A stretch of DNA of 64,000 bases, from the NCBI GenBank assembly GCA_002070185.1, contig MWCT01000003.1:151752-215751 (forward strand). The letters are read 5' to 3'. The DNA comes from a candidate division BRC1 bacterium ADurb.Bin183. Lineage in GTDB: Bacteria > Sumerlaeota > Sumerlaeia > MWCT01. Position numbers and translations under genes: made by a program. Positions 54,280-63,800 of this stretch are shown piece after piece; position 1 is the stretch's first letter, and the number at the start of each line of letters is the position of its first letter. Below the pieces are notes generated by a model. That model was not told where the DNA came from, searched no databases, and saw nothing but the letters and a program-made list of their open reading frames with translations.

Positions 54280-55242
54280 ATGTTTTTGATTAAAAGGTTG
54301 TTCTTTGTTTTTTTAATCTCAGTTTTATTTTTTATGGGGGGATGTATGAAAAAGAATGCTAATCTTTTGGAATCCGATAGCGGCATTTTAGAAAGCCGTG
54401 AAATTTCCATCAAGCCGATAACTGTATCTGAAAATCCTGTTCTCAGCCAGAGGATCAAAGAGGTTGTTGATGGACTTGGTTACAATGTGAAATATAAAAC
54501 GGAAGATGGCGATGACGAAGTTATCAGCATTACTGTCATGGATTTATCAAAGGATGCGGTTGAATGGGGCGGTTTGAATCCTCATAAAAAATCATATCCT
54601 GCCTCCGCCTACAAGGCTTTTGCGGCGGCGGAAATTTTCAGGCGCGTGGCGGAAGGTTCGTTGAAGTGGGATGATATGATTACTTTTGATCCTAAAAATC
54701 ACAGAGGCGAGGACACGGTCAAAGGCGGGGAGCAATACACTCTGCGATATTTGGTGAATACTATGCTGGATTTGAGCGACAATTCGTGCGCGAATCAGTG
54801 CATTGATATTGCGGACAGAAAGAAAATCAATGAACTCCTCCATCAGATGGGGATAATGGACAGCGATGTGACCAGAAAATATCTTCCCAGAAAAATGGAG
54901 GATGAGGAATACAAGGATGCCCCTTCCACTTTTGGAACGAGCTATGATTATGCTTTGTTTTATGCCATTCTTGGCAAAGGTTATTTCGTGAACAAGCAGA
55001 CAAGCCAAGATTTTTACAATCAGCTTTTGAAGAATCAGAGAAATTTTTCCATTCCCGGCGGGCTGCCGCCCACGGCGACCTTTGCGCATAAATCGGGTTT
55101 TTACGGCGATTTTAATATTGATGCCGGCATAGTAAAAGATGGCGGCAAATACTACGTTCTTTCCATTTTCTTTCCTGAAAAGACGTCAACCTCCAATTCG
55201 AAAGTCCATGAGATTGTGAAAAGGATTCACGAGTTGATGTAG
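54280..55242 (+). CDS. beta-lactamase-fold serine hydrolase lipoprotein
   Basis: 320 residues from ATG 54280 (GGAGGG about 5 bp upstream). A lipoprotein signal ends FFMGGC (Cys22). The serine hydrolase triad motifs of class A beta-lactamase/PBP-like proteins are present: SAYK (SxxK), SDNS (SDN) and HKSG (KTG-type). A clear class A Glu166 region (ExxLN) is not seen, so antibiotic hydrolysis is not assured; DD-peptidase or esterase activity is equally possible. It lies just right of repeat copy B and is followed by a TgpA-like gene after 68 bp. Confidence 0.82.
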   Translation: MFLIKRLFFVFLISVLFFMGGCMKKNANLLESDSGILESREISIKPITVSENPVLSQRIKEVVDGLGYNVKYKTEDGDDEVISITVMDLSKDAVEWGGLNPHKKSYPASAYKAFAAAEIFRRVAEGSLKWDDMITFDPKNHRGEDTVKGGEQYTLRYLVNTMLDLSDNSCANQCIDIADRKKINELLHQMGIMDSDVTRKYLPRKMEDEEYKDAPSTFGTSYDYALFYAILGKGYFVNKQTSQDFYNQLLKNQRNFSIPGGLPPTATFAHKSGFYGDFNIDAGIVKDGGKYYVLSIFFPEKTSTSNSKVHEIVKRIHELM

Positions 55243-55310
55243 TCCGTTGCAGCATATGCGCTTTTATTGAGATTGACGCAACGGGCTGTGTTGAGACATA
55301 ATTCATAATA

Positions 55311-57593
55311 ATGAAAAAGGCAGCAAACAACGTAAGGAAGTATTACGGTAAGGCTATAATTTATATATTGCTTTACTGGTCGCTTGGGGCGCTTGCGCTG
55401 ACGGGGCAAGTGAGTCTTGGTTTGCTTTGCCTTTTTGCGGGTCTTGTCGCCTATACGCTATATCCCAATTCTATTTTGACAAAGCTGCCTCCGCTTTTAT
55501 GGACTTTTTTCACTGTTATATTTTTTATAAGCGCTCTTTATCTGGCGGGGCGCGATTTTTTCTTGGCTTTGCTCATCCTTTTCTTTTATCTGATTCTGAA
55601 CAAGATTTGCAATCCTATGCAGCCCAGAGATGAAATACAAACGCTTGGGCTTTGTTTTTTCCTTTGCTTAAGCAGTCTGGCTATTACGGATTCTTTGATT
55701 GTGAGTGTTTTTATCCTTGGTTATCTGTTTCTGTTCACGCTTGCCATGCTTTTGATTACCGCGAGAGCCGAACAGGACGAGGCGGCGCGTCAGGCGCGGA
55801 TGAATTTTTCCTTCAACAAACCGCTGCCGCTCTCCCCTCCCGTCGGGCATAGAAATCAGGACTTGCGTTTGATGATTAAAATCGGCGGGAAAATATTGCT
55901 TGCGCTTCTTCCGATGGGTGCCTTCTTTTTTGTTTTAGTGCCTCGCTTTAACGTTCCCCACTTTTCTGCCAACTTTAACATTAAGCGGCGAGAGGAACGG
56001 GTTACGGGCTACAGCGAGAATATTGACCTCGGTTCGATGGCGGGGATTAAGAAAGATTCCCGCGTTGCGATGCGTGTTCAGACGATTGATTATCACGGCA
56101 ATCAGCTCCGCTTGCCGGGAATTTATATGCGCGGCTCCTCTCTTGATTTTTACGACGGGCGGCGCTGGTCTCGCAGCTGGGGCGCCAGCCGTTTGACTGA
56201 ATTTATCCGCGCTCCTCGCAGTGTTTATTTTCCTTACGTTCCCAACATTGAAGGCGTTCGTGTCATTCAGCGTATATTCGTGGAACCCGCCGCGACGCCT
56301 TTTGTGTTTGCGTTGAACTATCCTTGGACTTTTTCATTTTCTCAACATCATGACATGGTTATGGATAATGAGGGGAACGCCATTCGGCTCATTAAACCGA
56401 GCGGCGATAAACTATCCTACACGGCTGTGTCCATCATTGAAACTCCCGATTCGCGAAAAAAGTTGATTGCAGGAACAAACAATAATCCTGCACCAAATTC
56501 GGGGGATGCGAATTACCCCAAACGTCTTGCGAAATATCTGCAGGAGCCTCGCGGAGGATGGGATGTGCGCCTTAAAGAAATGTCTGAGGATTTGACTCGC
56601 GCGGAAAATACGCCGTATGAAAAAGCAGTGAAGATTGAAAACTATCTGCGCACCGTTTATCAATACAGTCTTGATTTTGTGGAGAAGGGCGAAGAGAATC
56701 CGTTGAGCGAATTTCTTTTTGACCGCAAGACGGGGCATTGCGAATTCTTCGCCACAGCGATGGTCGCCTTGTGCCGCGCCGCCGGCGTTCCCGCAAGAAT
56801 TGTGAACGGTTTTTATAGCGATGAGTGGAATGCGTTTGGCTCTTATTACATCGTGCGGATGCAGGACGCCCACTCTTGGGTTGAGGTCTGGTTTGAAGAT
56901 GCGGGATGGCTGAGTTTTGAACCAACCCCGCCGGGAGGACGCGCGCGCGACTCCAGCGGTTCGTGGATTCCTACCGGCGCGCAGCGTATGTATGATACGA
57001 TGAAATTTCATTGGTATCAATATGTTATAGATTTCAACCTGCGCGACCAGATGCGGATGAGCCGCCATTTTAATACGCTTGCCCGATTTATTAGTTTCAC
57101 GATGGCAAATGCAAACAATGGGCTTCAAAGATTGTTTCATGGGGAATCATCAAATTTCACAATGCCTTCATGGGGAAATTCGATCTTTGTTATAATCGGA
57201 TTTTTAGCTATGACATCCATCGGAGGGTATTACTTTAAACGCCGCAGGAAGAGAAAAAAAGATTTTGAGATTTCGGAAGTTTTGAGGCGCTATAAAGGCA
57301 GCCCGCATGCGGTTGAATATGAGAGGTTTTTAAAAATTTTAAAAGAGCGCGGGATTGCGCGTCTGCCGTTTCAAACGCCGCTTGAGTTTGCGCACATCGC
57401 CGTCAGTCAAGGGAATGCGCCCGCTGAATTTCTGCCGCTCACTTCGCGGTATTATGAATTGCGTTATCGGCATGATTCAAAGACATCGGGGGATGATGAG
57501 CTTTTTCAAAGTTTTTTCAAGAAATTGGAATCTTGGATATCTTCTCGATTAAAAGATGCAAATTCTCCCGAGTATCCACAAAATAATATTTGA
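55311..57593 (+). CDS. TgpA-like membrane transglutaminase-fold protein
   Basis: 760 residues. Five or six N-terminal membrane helices (to about residue 220) are followed by an extracytoplasmic region (DUF3488-like). The transglutaminase core contains Cys in GHCEFFATAMVALCRAAGVP, His in QDAHSWVEVW and Asp in FEDAGWLSFEP. A further helix (SIFVIIGFLAMTSIGGYYF) leads to a cytoplasmic DUF4129-like tail. TgpA in Pseudomonas is essential for viability. The last 77 bp overlap, tail to tail, the convergent GT2-TPR gene. Confidence 0.9.
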   Translation: MKKAANNVRKYYGKAIIYILLYWSLGALALTGQVSLGLLCLFAGLVAYTLYPNSILTKLPPLLWTFFTVIFFISALYLAGRDFFLALLILFFYLILNKICNPMQPRDEIQTLGLCFFLCLSSLAITDSLIVSVFILGYLFLFTLAMLLITARAEQDEAARQARMNFSFNKPLPLSPPVGHRNQDLRLMIKIGGKILLALLPMGAFFFVLVPRFNVPHFSANFNIKRREERVTGYSENIDLGSMAGIKKDSRVAMRVQTIDYHGNQLRLPGIYMRGSSLDFYDGRRWSRSWGASRLTEFIRAPRSVYFPYVPNIEGVRVIQRIFVEPAATPFVFALNYPWTFSFSQHHDMVMDNEGNAIRLIKPSGDKLSYTAVSIIETPDSRKKLIAGTNNNPAPNSGDANYPKRLAKYLQEPRGGWDVRLKEMSEDLTRAENTPYEKAVKIENYLRTVYQYSLDFVEKGEENPLSEFLFDRKTGHCEFFATAMVALCRAAGVPARIVNGFYSDEWNAFGSYYIVRMQDAHSWVEVWFEDAGWLSFEPTPPGGRARDSSGSWIPTGAQRMYDTMKFHWYQYVIDFNLRDQMRMSRHFNTLARFISFTMANANNGLQRLFHGESSNFTMPSWGNSIFVIIGFLAMTSIGGYYFKRRRKRKKDFEISEVLRRYKGSPHAVEYERFLKILKERGIARLPFQTPLEFAHIAVSQGNAPAEFLPLTSRYYELRYRHDSKTSGDDELFQSFFKKLESWISSRLKDANSPEYPQNNI

Positions 57594-59085
57594 AGGCGCG
57601 GGTGAAATATTCGAGCGACGCCTTGCTGTTATTGGCAAGCCGATAAGCGACGCCCAGCGAGTAATTGATGCCGTAATCTTCCGGTCCTTCAAGGGGCACT
57701 GATTTCAAAAGGGCGATGCCTCTATCATACTCTTCCAGATAATAGGCATAAAACCAGCCTGTAAGGCTTATGAAAAGCGGGCTTTTCTCCCCTGCGCCGC
57801 ATTCCGCAAATGCAAGGAGCCGCTCCTTTGCTTCCGCATAGCGTCCCAGTTCCGCCAGCGCAAGAACAAGGTGGTATATTCCGATTAAATCTTGGGGTTG
57901 GTCATCCGATAGGATATAAAATATCTCGGCAGCCTTTTGGAAATTTTTGGAATCAAGGGCATCGAATCCTTCTTTAAGAAGAGATTTGCGTTTTGCCTTT
58001 CCGATACTTCCAGCAGCGGTTTGAAGTCTTTCAATCGGGGGCTGCGGCGGCAATTTTAGTTTATGTGTTTCACCTTCGAAAAGGCTGCAGAATCGGGCGA
58101 GAAATCCGATATTATTTTCCAGCGCGCGGTTCGCGGCGAAAAATCTGAGCGCTTCGCTATGTTGACCCGCTGCGTATTGCGCAAGATGGCGATAGTGGCG
58201 CACGAGGGAGTTTTGCGAACATCGTTTAAGGGATTCATCGAACGCCTGAATGGCTTCTTCAAAACGTCCGGCATCATACAAGCGAATCCCCTCGAAAAAG
58301 GGCGCCGCAGGATTATCCGGCGAATCCTTTGGGAAGCGCTCCTGATTTTGAATTAGGAGTTTGAACGTTTCTTTGATTGTCACCAAAAGAGGCAATTTGC
58401 TTTCGCCGATTTTTTTATCATATCTCAAAACGAATGGGATCTCGGATATCTTTTTTGTCAGCGTTGCCAGACGCACGAGCAGGTCATCCGTGCATGCAAA
58501 TCCGTTGCGCGTAATGATGCCGTCGCCGTAAATCTCAAGAGCGCGTTTAATCAATCCCGCCCGATAGGCGCGGTATCCGCATGTGTAATCCCTCACGTTT
58601 GGAAGGCGCAGGAAAACCCAAAATAAAAAACGCGCTCCGCGGCTATAAAGCCTGCGAAGCGCGGGCACTCCCACCTCGCGGCTGCCGGTCTGGTAGCGCG
58701 AGGCTATAACGATATCCGAGCCTTTTTGAATTTTTTCAATCAGCGCTGGGATGTATTCGGGAAGATGCGTGTTGTCCGAATCCATGCAGATGATGATGTC
58801 GTCATCCGATTGGGCGCGGGTAACGCCTTCGCGGAGGCAGGTTCTGATTGCCTGCCCCAATCCCAGATTTTGGGGATGATTAACTATCTCAAGAGGAAGC
58901 CGCCCTCGATATGCCTCCAGTATGCCGAGCGTGTTGTCCTTGCTGCCATCATTCACAACAACGATTCTAATTTTTAGCGCGGCGTTGTTTTGAATGAGCG
59001 TTTCAAACGAGTCCAAAAGAGCCGGAAGCGATTGCTCTTCGTTGTATGCCGGTAATGCTACAATTGTTTGCCATGCGCCAGACAT
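57517..59085 (-). CDS. GT2 glycosyltransferase fused to TPR-like repeats
   Basis: 522 residues. Residues 1-250 are a GT2 domain (IVALPAYNEEQSLPALLDSF, VVVNDGSKDNTLGILEAY, CMDSDNTHLPEYIPALIE, SRYQTGSREVGVPA). Residues about 265-520 hold several TPR-type helices (FFEGIRLYDAGRFEEAIQAF, GFDALDSKNFQKAAEIFYIL, INYSLGVAYRLANNSKASLE). The repeats probably bind a partner or polymerise sugar-transfer complexes. It resembles dolichyl-phosphate mannosyl synthases, but no membrane helix is present. Convergent overlap with the TgpA-like gene. Confidence 0.88.
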   Translation of the reverse strand: MSGAWQTIVALPAYNEEQSLPALLDSFETLIQNNAALKIRIVVVNDGSKDNTLGILEAYRGRLPLEIVNHPQNLGLGQAIRTCLREGVTRAQSDDDIIICMDSDNTHLPEYIPALIEKIQKGSDIVIASRYQTGSREVGVPALRRLYSRGARFLFWVFLRLPNVRDYTCGYRAYRAGLIKRALEIYGDGIITRNGFACTDDLLVRLATLTKKISEIPFVLRYDKKIGESKLPLLVTIKETFKLLIQNQERFPKDSPDNPAAPFFEGIRLYDAGRFEEAIQAFDESLKRCSQNSLVRHYRHLAQYAAGQHSEALRFFAANRALENNIGFLARFCSLFEGETHKLKLPPQPPIERLQTAAGSIGKAKRKSLLKEGFDALDSKNFQKAAEIFYILSDDQPQDLIGIYHLVLALAELGRYAEAKERLLAFAECGAGEKSPLFISLTGWFYAYYLEEYDRGIALLKSVPLEGPEDYGINYSLGVAYRLANNSKASLEYFTRAFKYYFVDTRENLHLLIEKISKIPIS

Positions 59086-59158
59086 GCGTGGTTTCTGTCT
59101 TTATTGGCAGCGCGGCGTCAAGCGAATTCAAAAGATGGAACGACGGAAAATCCGCTTG

Positions 59159-60020
59159 TCAGTTTTTAACTGTCACGGTTATGGACTTTGTGCCAATATT
59201 TCCCGCCGCATCATAAGCCTTGACCACTAAGGTTTGCGAGCCGTTGGGAACGCACCCTTTTGTCGCCCAGTTGATGGAATAAGGCGCTGTTGTATCCGTG
59301 CCGATGAGGTAACCGCCGCCTGCGCTGTAAAATTCAACTTTTGTCACGCCGACATTATCGGTGGCTGTGGCGCTGATTGTTACGGTTCCGCGTACAGTCG
59401 CTCCATTAGCCGGCGATGTTATGTTCACAGTCGGCGGTGTTGTGTCAGCATTTTGGACGGTCACTGTGATTGATTTGGCGCCGACATTTCCCGCTGCATC
59501 GTAAGCCTTGGCTACTAAGGTTTGCGGTCCATCGGGGACGTTGCCTTTTGTCGCCCAGTTGATGGAATAGGGCGCTGTGGTATCTGTGCCGATGAGGTAA
59601 CCGCCGCCTGCGCTGTAAAACTCAACTTTTGTCACGCCGACATTATCGGTGGCTGTGGCGTTGATTGTTACAGTCCCGCTGACAGTCGCACCATTTGCCG
59701 GCGATGTTATGTTCACAGTCGGCGGCGTTGTGTCGCCGTTATTATTGACGGTAACGGTGATTGTATTGGATCCGAAATTCCCCGCTGCATCGTAAGCCTT
59801 GGCTACCAAGGTTTGCGGTCCATCGGGGACACAGCCACTTGTCGCCCAGTTCATGGAATAAGGCGCTGTGGTATCTGTGCCGATAAGGTAACTGCCGCCT
59901 GCGCTGTAAAACTCAACTTTTGTTACGCCGACATTATCGCTGGCTGTGGCGCTGAGCGCAACGGTGCCGCTGACGGTTGCCCCATTTGCCGGTGCGGTAA
60001 AGGCGACGCTCGGAGCTGTT
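59159..60020 (-). repeat. three tandem Ig-domain repeats of about 288-291 bp
   Basis: The same landmark (GCATCATAAGCCTTG/GCATCGTAAGCCTTGG) recurs at 59208, 59496 and 59787. Units differ only by scattered substitutions, so duplication is recent or homogenised. Confidence 0.85.
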
Positions 60021-60682
60021 TGGTCTACGATAACAGGAGAATATTTGTAAAGGTTATATGTTGGCGAATATGTGTAACTTGGGGTCATGTAGTTGTTCAA
60101 CATTTTCTCCGTGATGACAACCCAACTATAAGAGGGATTATAACCGGAAGCCTGAACGCCTTCCACCCAAGTGTTCACCGCAACCACTACATCCACCCCG
60201 TTGGCGATATCCGCCTTGTATAGATCGGTATCATCTTTATAGATGGGCATGGTGGCAAGTTTCATGGCGACGAACAATACGCAATCGCGGCGGTTTGCGA
60301 AGACGACGTATTTATTGTTGGGGTCGCTGGGGGGTTGACATGTCAACGTCCAGTAAGACCTTCCGCCGGCTGCTTCGGAACTATACCATTTCCAGCCGAA
60401 ATAGTTATTGGCATAGATGGCAATACGTGTGAATCCATAACCCGATTCATTGCATGCCATAGCAAGGAGTGCGGCGGCGGGAGTTCCATATGTGGCTTCC
60501 GCTTCTTGTGCGTAAACTTTCATTTCATTAATGAATGCTGTTTTTTCTGCGCTGGTGGGATGTCCGGGTTGCGGCGCATAGCAATCCCAGGTTTGAGCCA
60601 ACACAATAGCAGGCAGGAACAAAAAGATGGCGAAGAGGATAAAGAACTGAGCGATTTTCCTGCACCGGTATTTTTTGTTCAT
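59159..60682 (-). CDS. secreted glucosaminidase with three near-identical Ig-like repeats
   Basis: 507 residues from ATG 60682 (AGGAGG about 8 bp upstream). Signal peptide FFILFAIFLFLPAIVLA. Residues about 45-210 are a Flg-J/endo-beta-N-acetylglucosaminidase domain with the catalytic Glu79 in AMACNESGYGF and the NYFGWKWYSS motif. Three Ig-like (Big) repeats of 96-97 residues follow, each starting with a SPANGATVSGTV-type strand and containing VEFYSAGGGYLIGTDTTAPY. It should cleave peptidoglycan and bind to its surface. An inverted repeat (60704-60726) precedes it. Confidence 0.88.
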   Translation of the reverse strand: MNKKYRCRKIAQFFILFAIFLFLPAIVLAQTWDCYAPQPGHPTSAEKTAFINEMKVYAQEAEATYGTPAAALLAMACNESGYGFTRIAIYANNYFGWKWYSSEAAGGRSYWTLTCQPPSDPNNKYVVFANRRDCVLFVAMKLATMPIYKDDTDLYKADIANGVDVVVAVNTWVEGVQASGYNPSYSWVVITEKMLNNYMTPSYTYSPTYNLYKYSPVIVDQTAPSVAFTAPANGATVSGTVALSATASDNVGVTKVEFYSAGGSYLIGTDTTAPYSMNWATSGCVPDGPQTLVAKAYDAAGNFGSNTITVTVNNNGDTTPPTVNITSPANGATVSGTVTINATATDNVGVTKVEFYSAGGGYLIGTDTTAPYSINWATKGNVPDGPQTLVAKAYDAAGNVGAKSITVTVQNADTTPPTVNITSPANGATVRGTVTISATATDNVGVTKVEFYSAGGGYLIGTDTTAPYSINWATKGCVPNGSQTLVVKAYDAAGNIGTKSITVTVKN

Positions 60683-60703
60683 GGCGGCACCTCCTGAAAA
60701 GAT

Positions 60704-60726
60704 ATTGGTTGATTGATTCAACCAAT
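60704..60726. promoter_or_regulatory. inverted repeat ATTGGTTGA-N5-TCAACCAAT in the leader of the glucosaminidase gene
   Basis: Exact 9-bp arms (60704-60712, 60718-60726) 22 bp upstream of ATG 60682. No T-run follows on the coding strand. An operator or mRNA hairpin that shields the ribosome site is possible. Confidence 0.45.
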
Positions 60727-60879
60727 CTATCTCCTGCGGGATTACCCCATTCTAAGTCAAGGGAAAAATGCAATAATTTTCAAAAAAATTTGATTCTTCA
60801 AAATAGTGAAAAAAATAAATATGTCTGGTTGAAAGAGTATTGTTTTAAAAACTTTCAATCGCTCTTGAGAATTGCAGGT

Positions 60880-63800
60880 TTATCTCCGTTTCAAAATATG
60901 AACGATATCTGAAACGTCTATGATTTTGTCCTCGTTATCATCGGCGGCTTTTTTTTCTTCAGGCGTTAACGGCTTTTTGCCCAGTATATGCGAAACAATT
61001 TGCGGGATAGTTATGGGAATTGGCGTCGGTGTGGGCGTAGTCGTGAGCGACGGAGTTGGTGTCGGAGTCGGTGTTGGCGTCGGCGTTTCAGTTGCTGTTG
61101 GGGCTGGTGTTTGTGTAGGTGTCGGTGTTGGTGTTGGTGTTGCCGTTGGCGCCGGTGTACGTGTTGGTGTCGGCGTCGGTGTTGGAGTTGCCGTCGGCGC
61201 CGGTGTACGTGTCGGTGTTGCTGTTGCCGTTGGCGCCGGAGTTCGTGTTGGTGTGGGTGTTGCTGTTGCCGTTGGCGCTGGAGTACGTGTTGGCGTGGGT
61301 GTCGGCGTTGGTGTTGGGGTGGGCGATGGGGTCGCAGTCGGTGTCGGTGTCAATCCTGGATCATATTCGTATGCCCCCATATCAAAACCAGCGCCCTTCG
61401 GACGTTTTACGCCGAGAATATCATATCCCGGCGCGCCTTCTGATGTTCCAGCGTCAATACAGGGAGAATTCGGCTGAAGTTGCAAATCCCATAGGGTTGG
61501 GTCATCGCCGGATACATTGACAAACATAGGATCAACATCAATATTGCCCTCGCCTGATGACCCACCGCCGAAACAACTATATTTAACCTCACCGCCGGAA
61601 TTTTCAATGTCTGTATTATTATTACCCCATGCTATACAGTTGGTCACCGTGCCGGAACTGTTGAAAATCCCGCCGCCGCTCAATAATGCGTTGTTTCCAT
61701 AGACTGTGCAGTTGGTCACCGTGCCTTTGTTATAAATCCCGCCGCTGCTCCATAATGCGTTGTTTCGATAGACTGTGCAGTTAGTCACTGTCCCGTAATC
61801 GTTATAAATCCCACCGCCGCTATATTTTGCGCTGTTACTAAAGACTGCGCAGTTGGTCACCGTGCCGGTGTTATAAATCCCGCTGCCGAAGTCTGATTTC
61901 CCTCTTGTAATATGGAAGCCGTCCAAAACTCCTGAGTTTTTGGCGCATTGACGAGCATCCTCTCCATCTATGATTGTGGGATGCGTTGAAATGTTCCGTT
62001 GTGAAATTTGCGATTCCGTTCCCGCAAAGCCGCCATAGAGCGCAACACGAGAAGGATTACTTAATGTCTGCCCCTCTGCGTATGTTCCCTTCGCAACCCA
62101 GACTTGATAAAGATCATCAGAATCAGCAATCTTATTCAGGGCGGCGCTGATGGTTTTCAAAGCCGCCTTCCACGAGAGTCCATTATTGGCATCGTTTCCG
62201 GATTTAGAAACATAAAGAGGACCCATAACTGGACGAGGCTGTAGAGGCTTATATTTATCGGGAGATTCATAGGCTCCCATGCAGACCTTGCCATCGCCCC
62301 CCGGTCGTGGATTGCCCATAATGTCTGTATTCGGCGCGTCATCTGCGCTCCCCGTATCCACACAGGGAGAGTCATTTTGCAATCGAAAGTCCCATGTTGA
62401 TGAAGCGCCTGATGTGTTGACGAAAAGGGGATTTCCCCGTATATTCCTCTCTTTTCTATCAGCCTCTCCGAAACAGCTATATTCCACAGAGCCGCCACCC
62501 AAAATATCTCCAAGCGAGTTTTTCCATGAGATACAGTTGATCACCGTACCGTCGTTATTGAAAATCCCGCCACCGCTCCTTGATGCGCTGTTTTTATAGA
62601 CTGTGCAATTGATCACTGTGCTGTTGGATTCGTTATAAATCCCGCCGCCGTTTTCTTTTGCGCCGTTATCATAGACTATGCAGTTGGTCACCATGCCGTA
62701 GTTATCAATCCCGCCGCCGTACCATAATGCGATGTTATTATAGACCGTGCAGTTGGTCACCGTGCCGGTGTTATTAATCCCGCCGCCAAAGTCTGATTTC
62801 CCTCTTTTAATATGAAAGCCGTCCAAAACTCCTGAGTTTTGGACGCATTGACGAGCCTCCTCTCCATCTATGATTGTGGGATGTGTTGAAATGTTCCGCT
62901 CAGAAAGTTGCGATTCCGTCCCCGCAAAGCCGCCATAGAGCGCAACACCTTCGCTATTAACAACGGTCTTAGATTCTGCATAGGTCCCTTCTGCGACCCA
63001 GACCTCATCGCCTTTTTTTGCCTCTTCTGTTGCCGTTACAATTGTTTTTAAGGCGGCATCCCATGATTCCCCCGAATTTGAATCGTTGCCTGTGGGTTTC
63101 ACGTAATATCGCGTTGGTTTCACATATTCGTATGCCCCCATATCATAGCCAGAGCCCTGAGGACGCGTTACACCGAGTATATCATCTCCCGGCGCGCCTT
63201 CGGATGTTCCAGCGTCAATACAGGGAGAACTCTGCTTAAGCCGCAAAACCCATAGGGTTGGGTTATTGCCAGATACATTGACAAACATAGGATCAGCATC
63301 AATATTGCCCTCGCCTGATGACCCACCGCCGAAACAACTATACTTTACATCACCGCCGGAATTTTCAATGTCTGTATTATTATTACCCCATGCTATACAG
63401 TTGGTCACCGTGCCGGAGTTATAAATCCCGCCGCAGCGATTTTTTGCGTTGTTTCTATAGATGGTGCAGTTGGTCACCGTGCCGGAGTTATCTATCCCGC
63501 CGCCGATGTCTGCGATGTTATTATAGACTGTGCAATTGGTCACCGCGCCGTTGGATTCGTTATCAATCCCGCCGCCGGAGTTTTCTGCGTTGTTATTATA
63601 GATTGTGCAGTTGGTCACCATGCCGGAGTTATCTATCCCGCCGCCGATGTCTGCGATGTTATTATAGACTGTGCAATTGGTCACCGCGCCGTTGGATTCG
63701 TTATCAATCCCGCCGCCGGAGTTTTCTGCGTTGTTATTATAGATTGTGCAGTTGGTCACCATGCCGGAGTTATCTATCCCGCCGCCGATGTCTGCGATGT

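Noticed and set aside
59522..60223. Plus-strand 233-codon frame opposite the Ig repeats
   Set aside because: It repeats in step with the Ig units and has Cys-rich non-protein-like content, a shadow of the secreted glucosaminidase.
60920..61477. Long plus-strand open frame rich in Val-Gly opposite the Thr/Pro linker
   Set aside because: It is the antisense of ACN/CCN codons in the linker; the real gene is on the minus strand with beta-helix and dockerin motifs.
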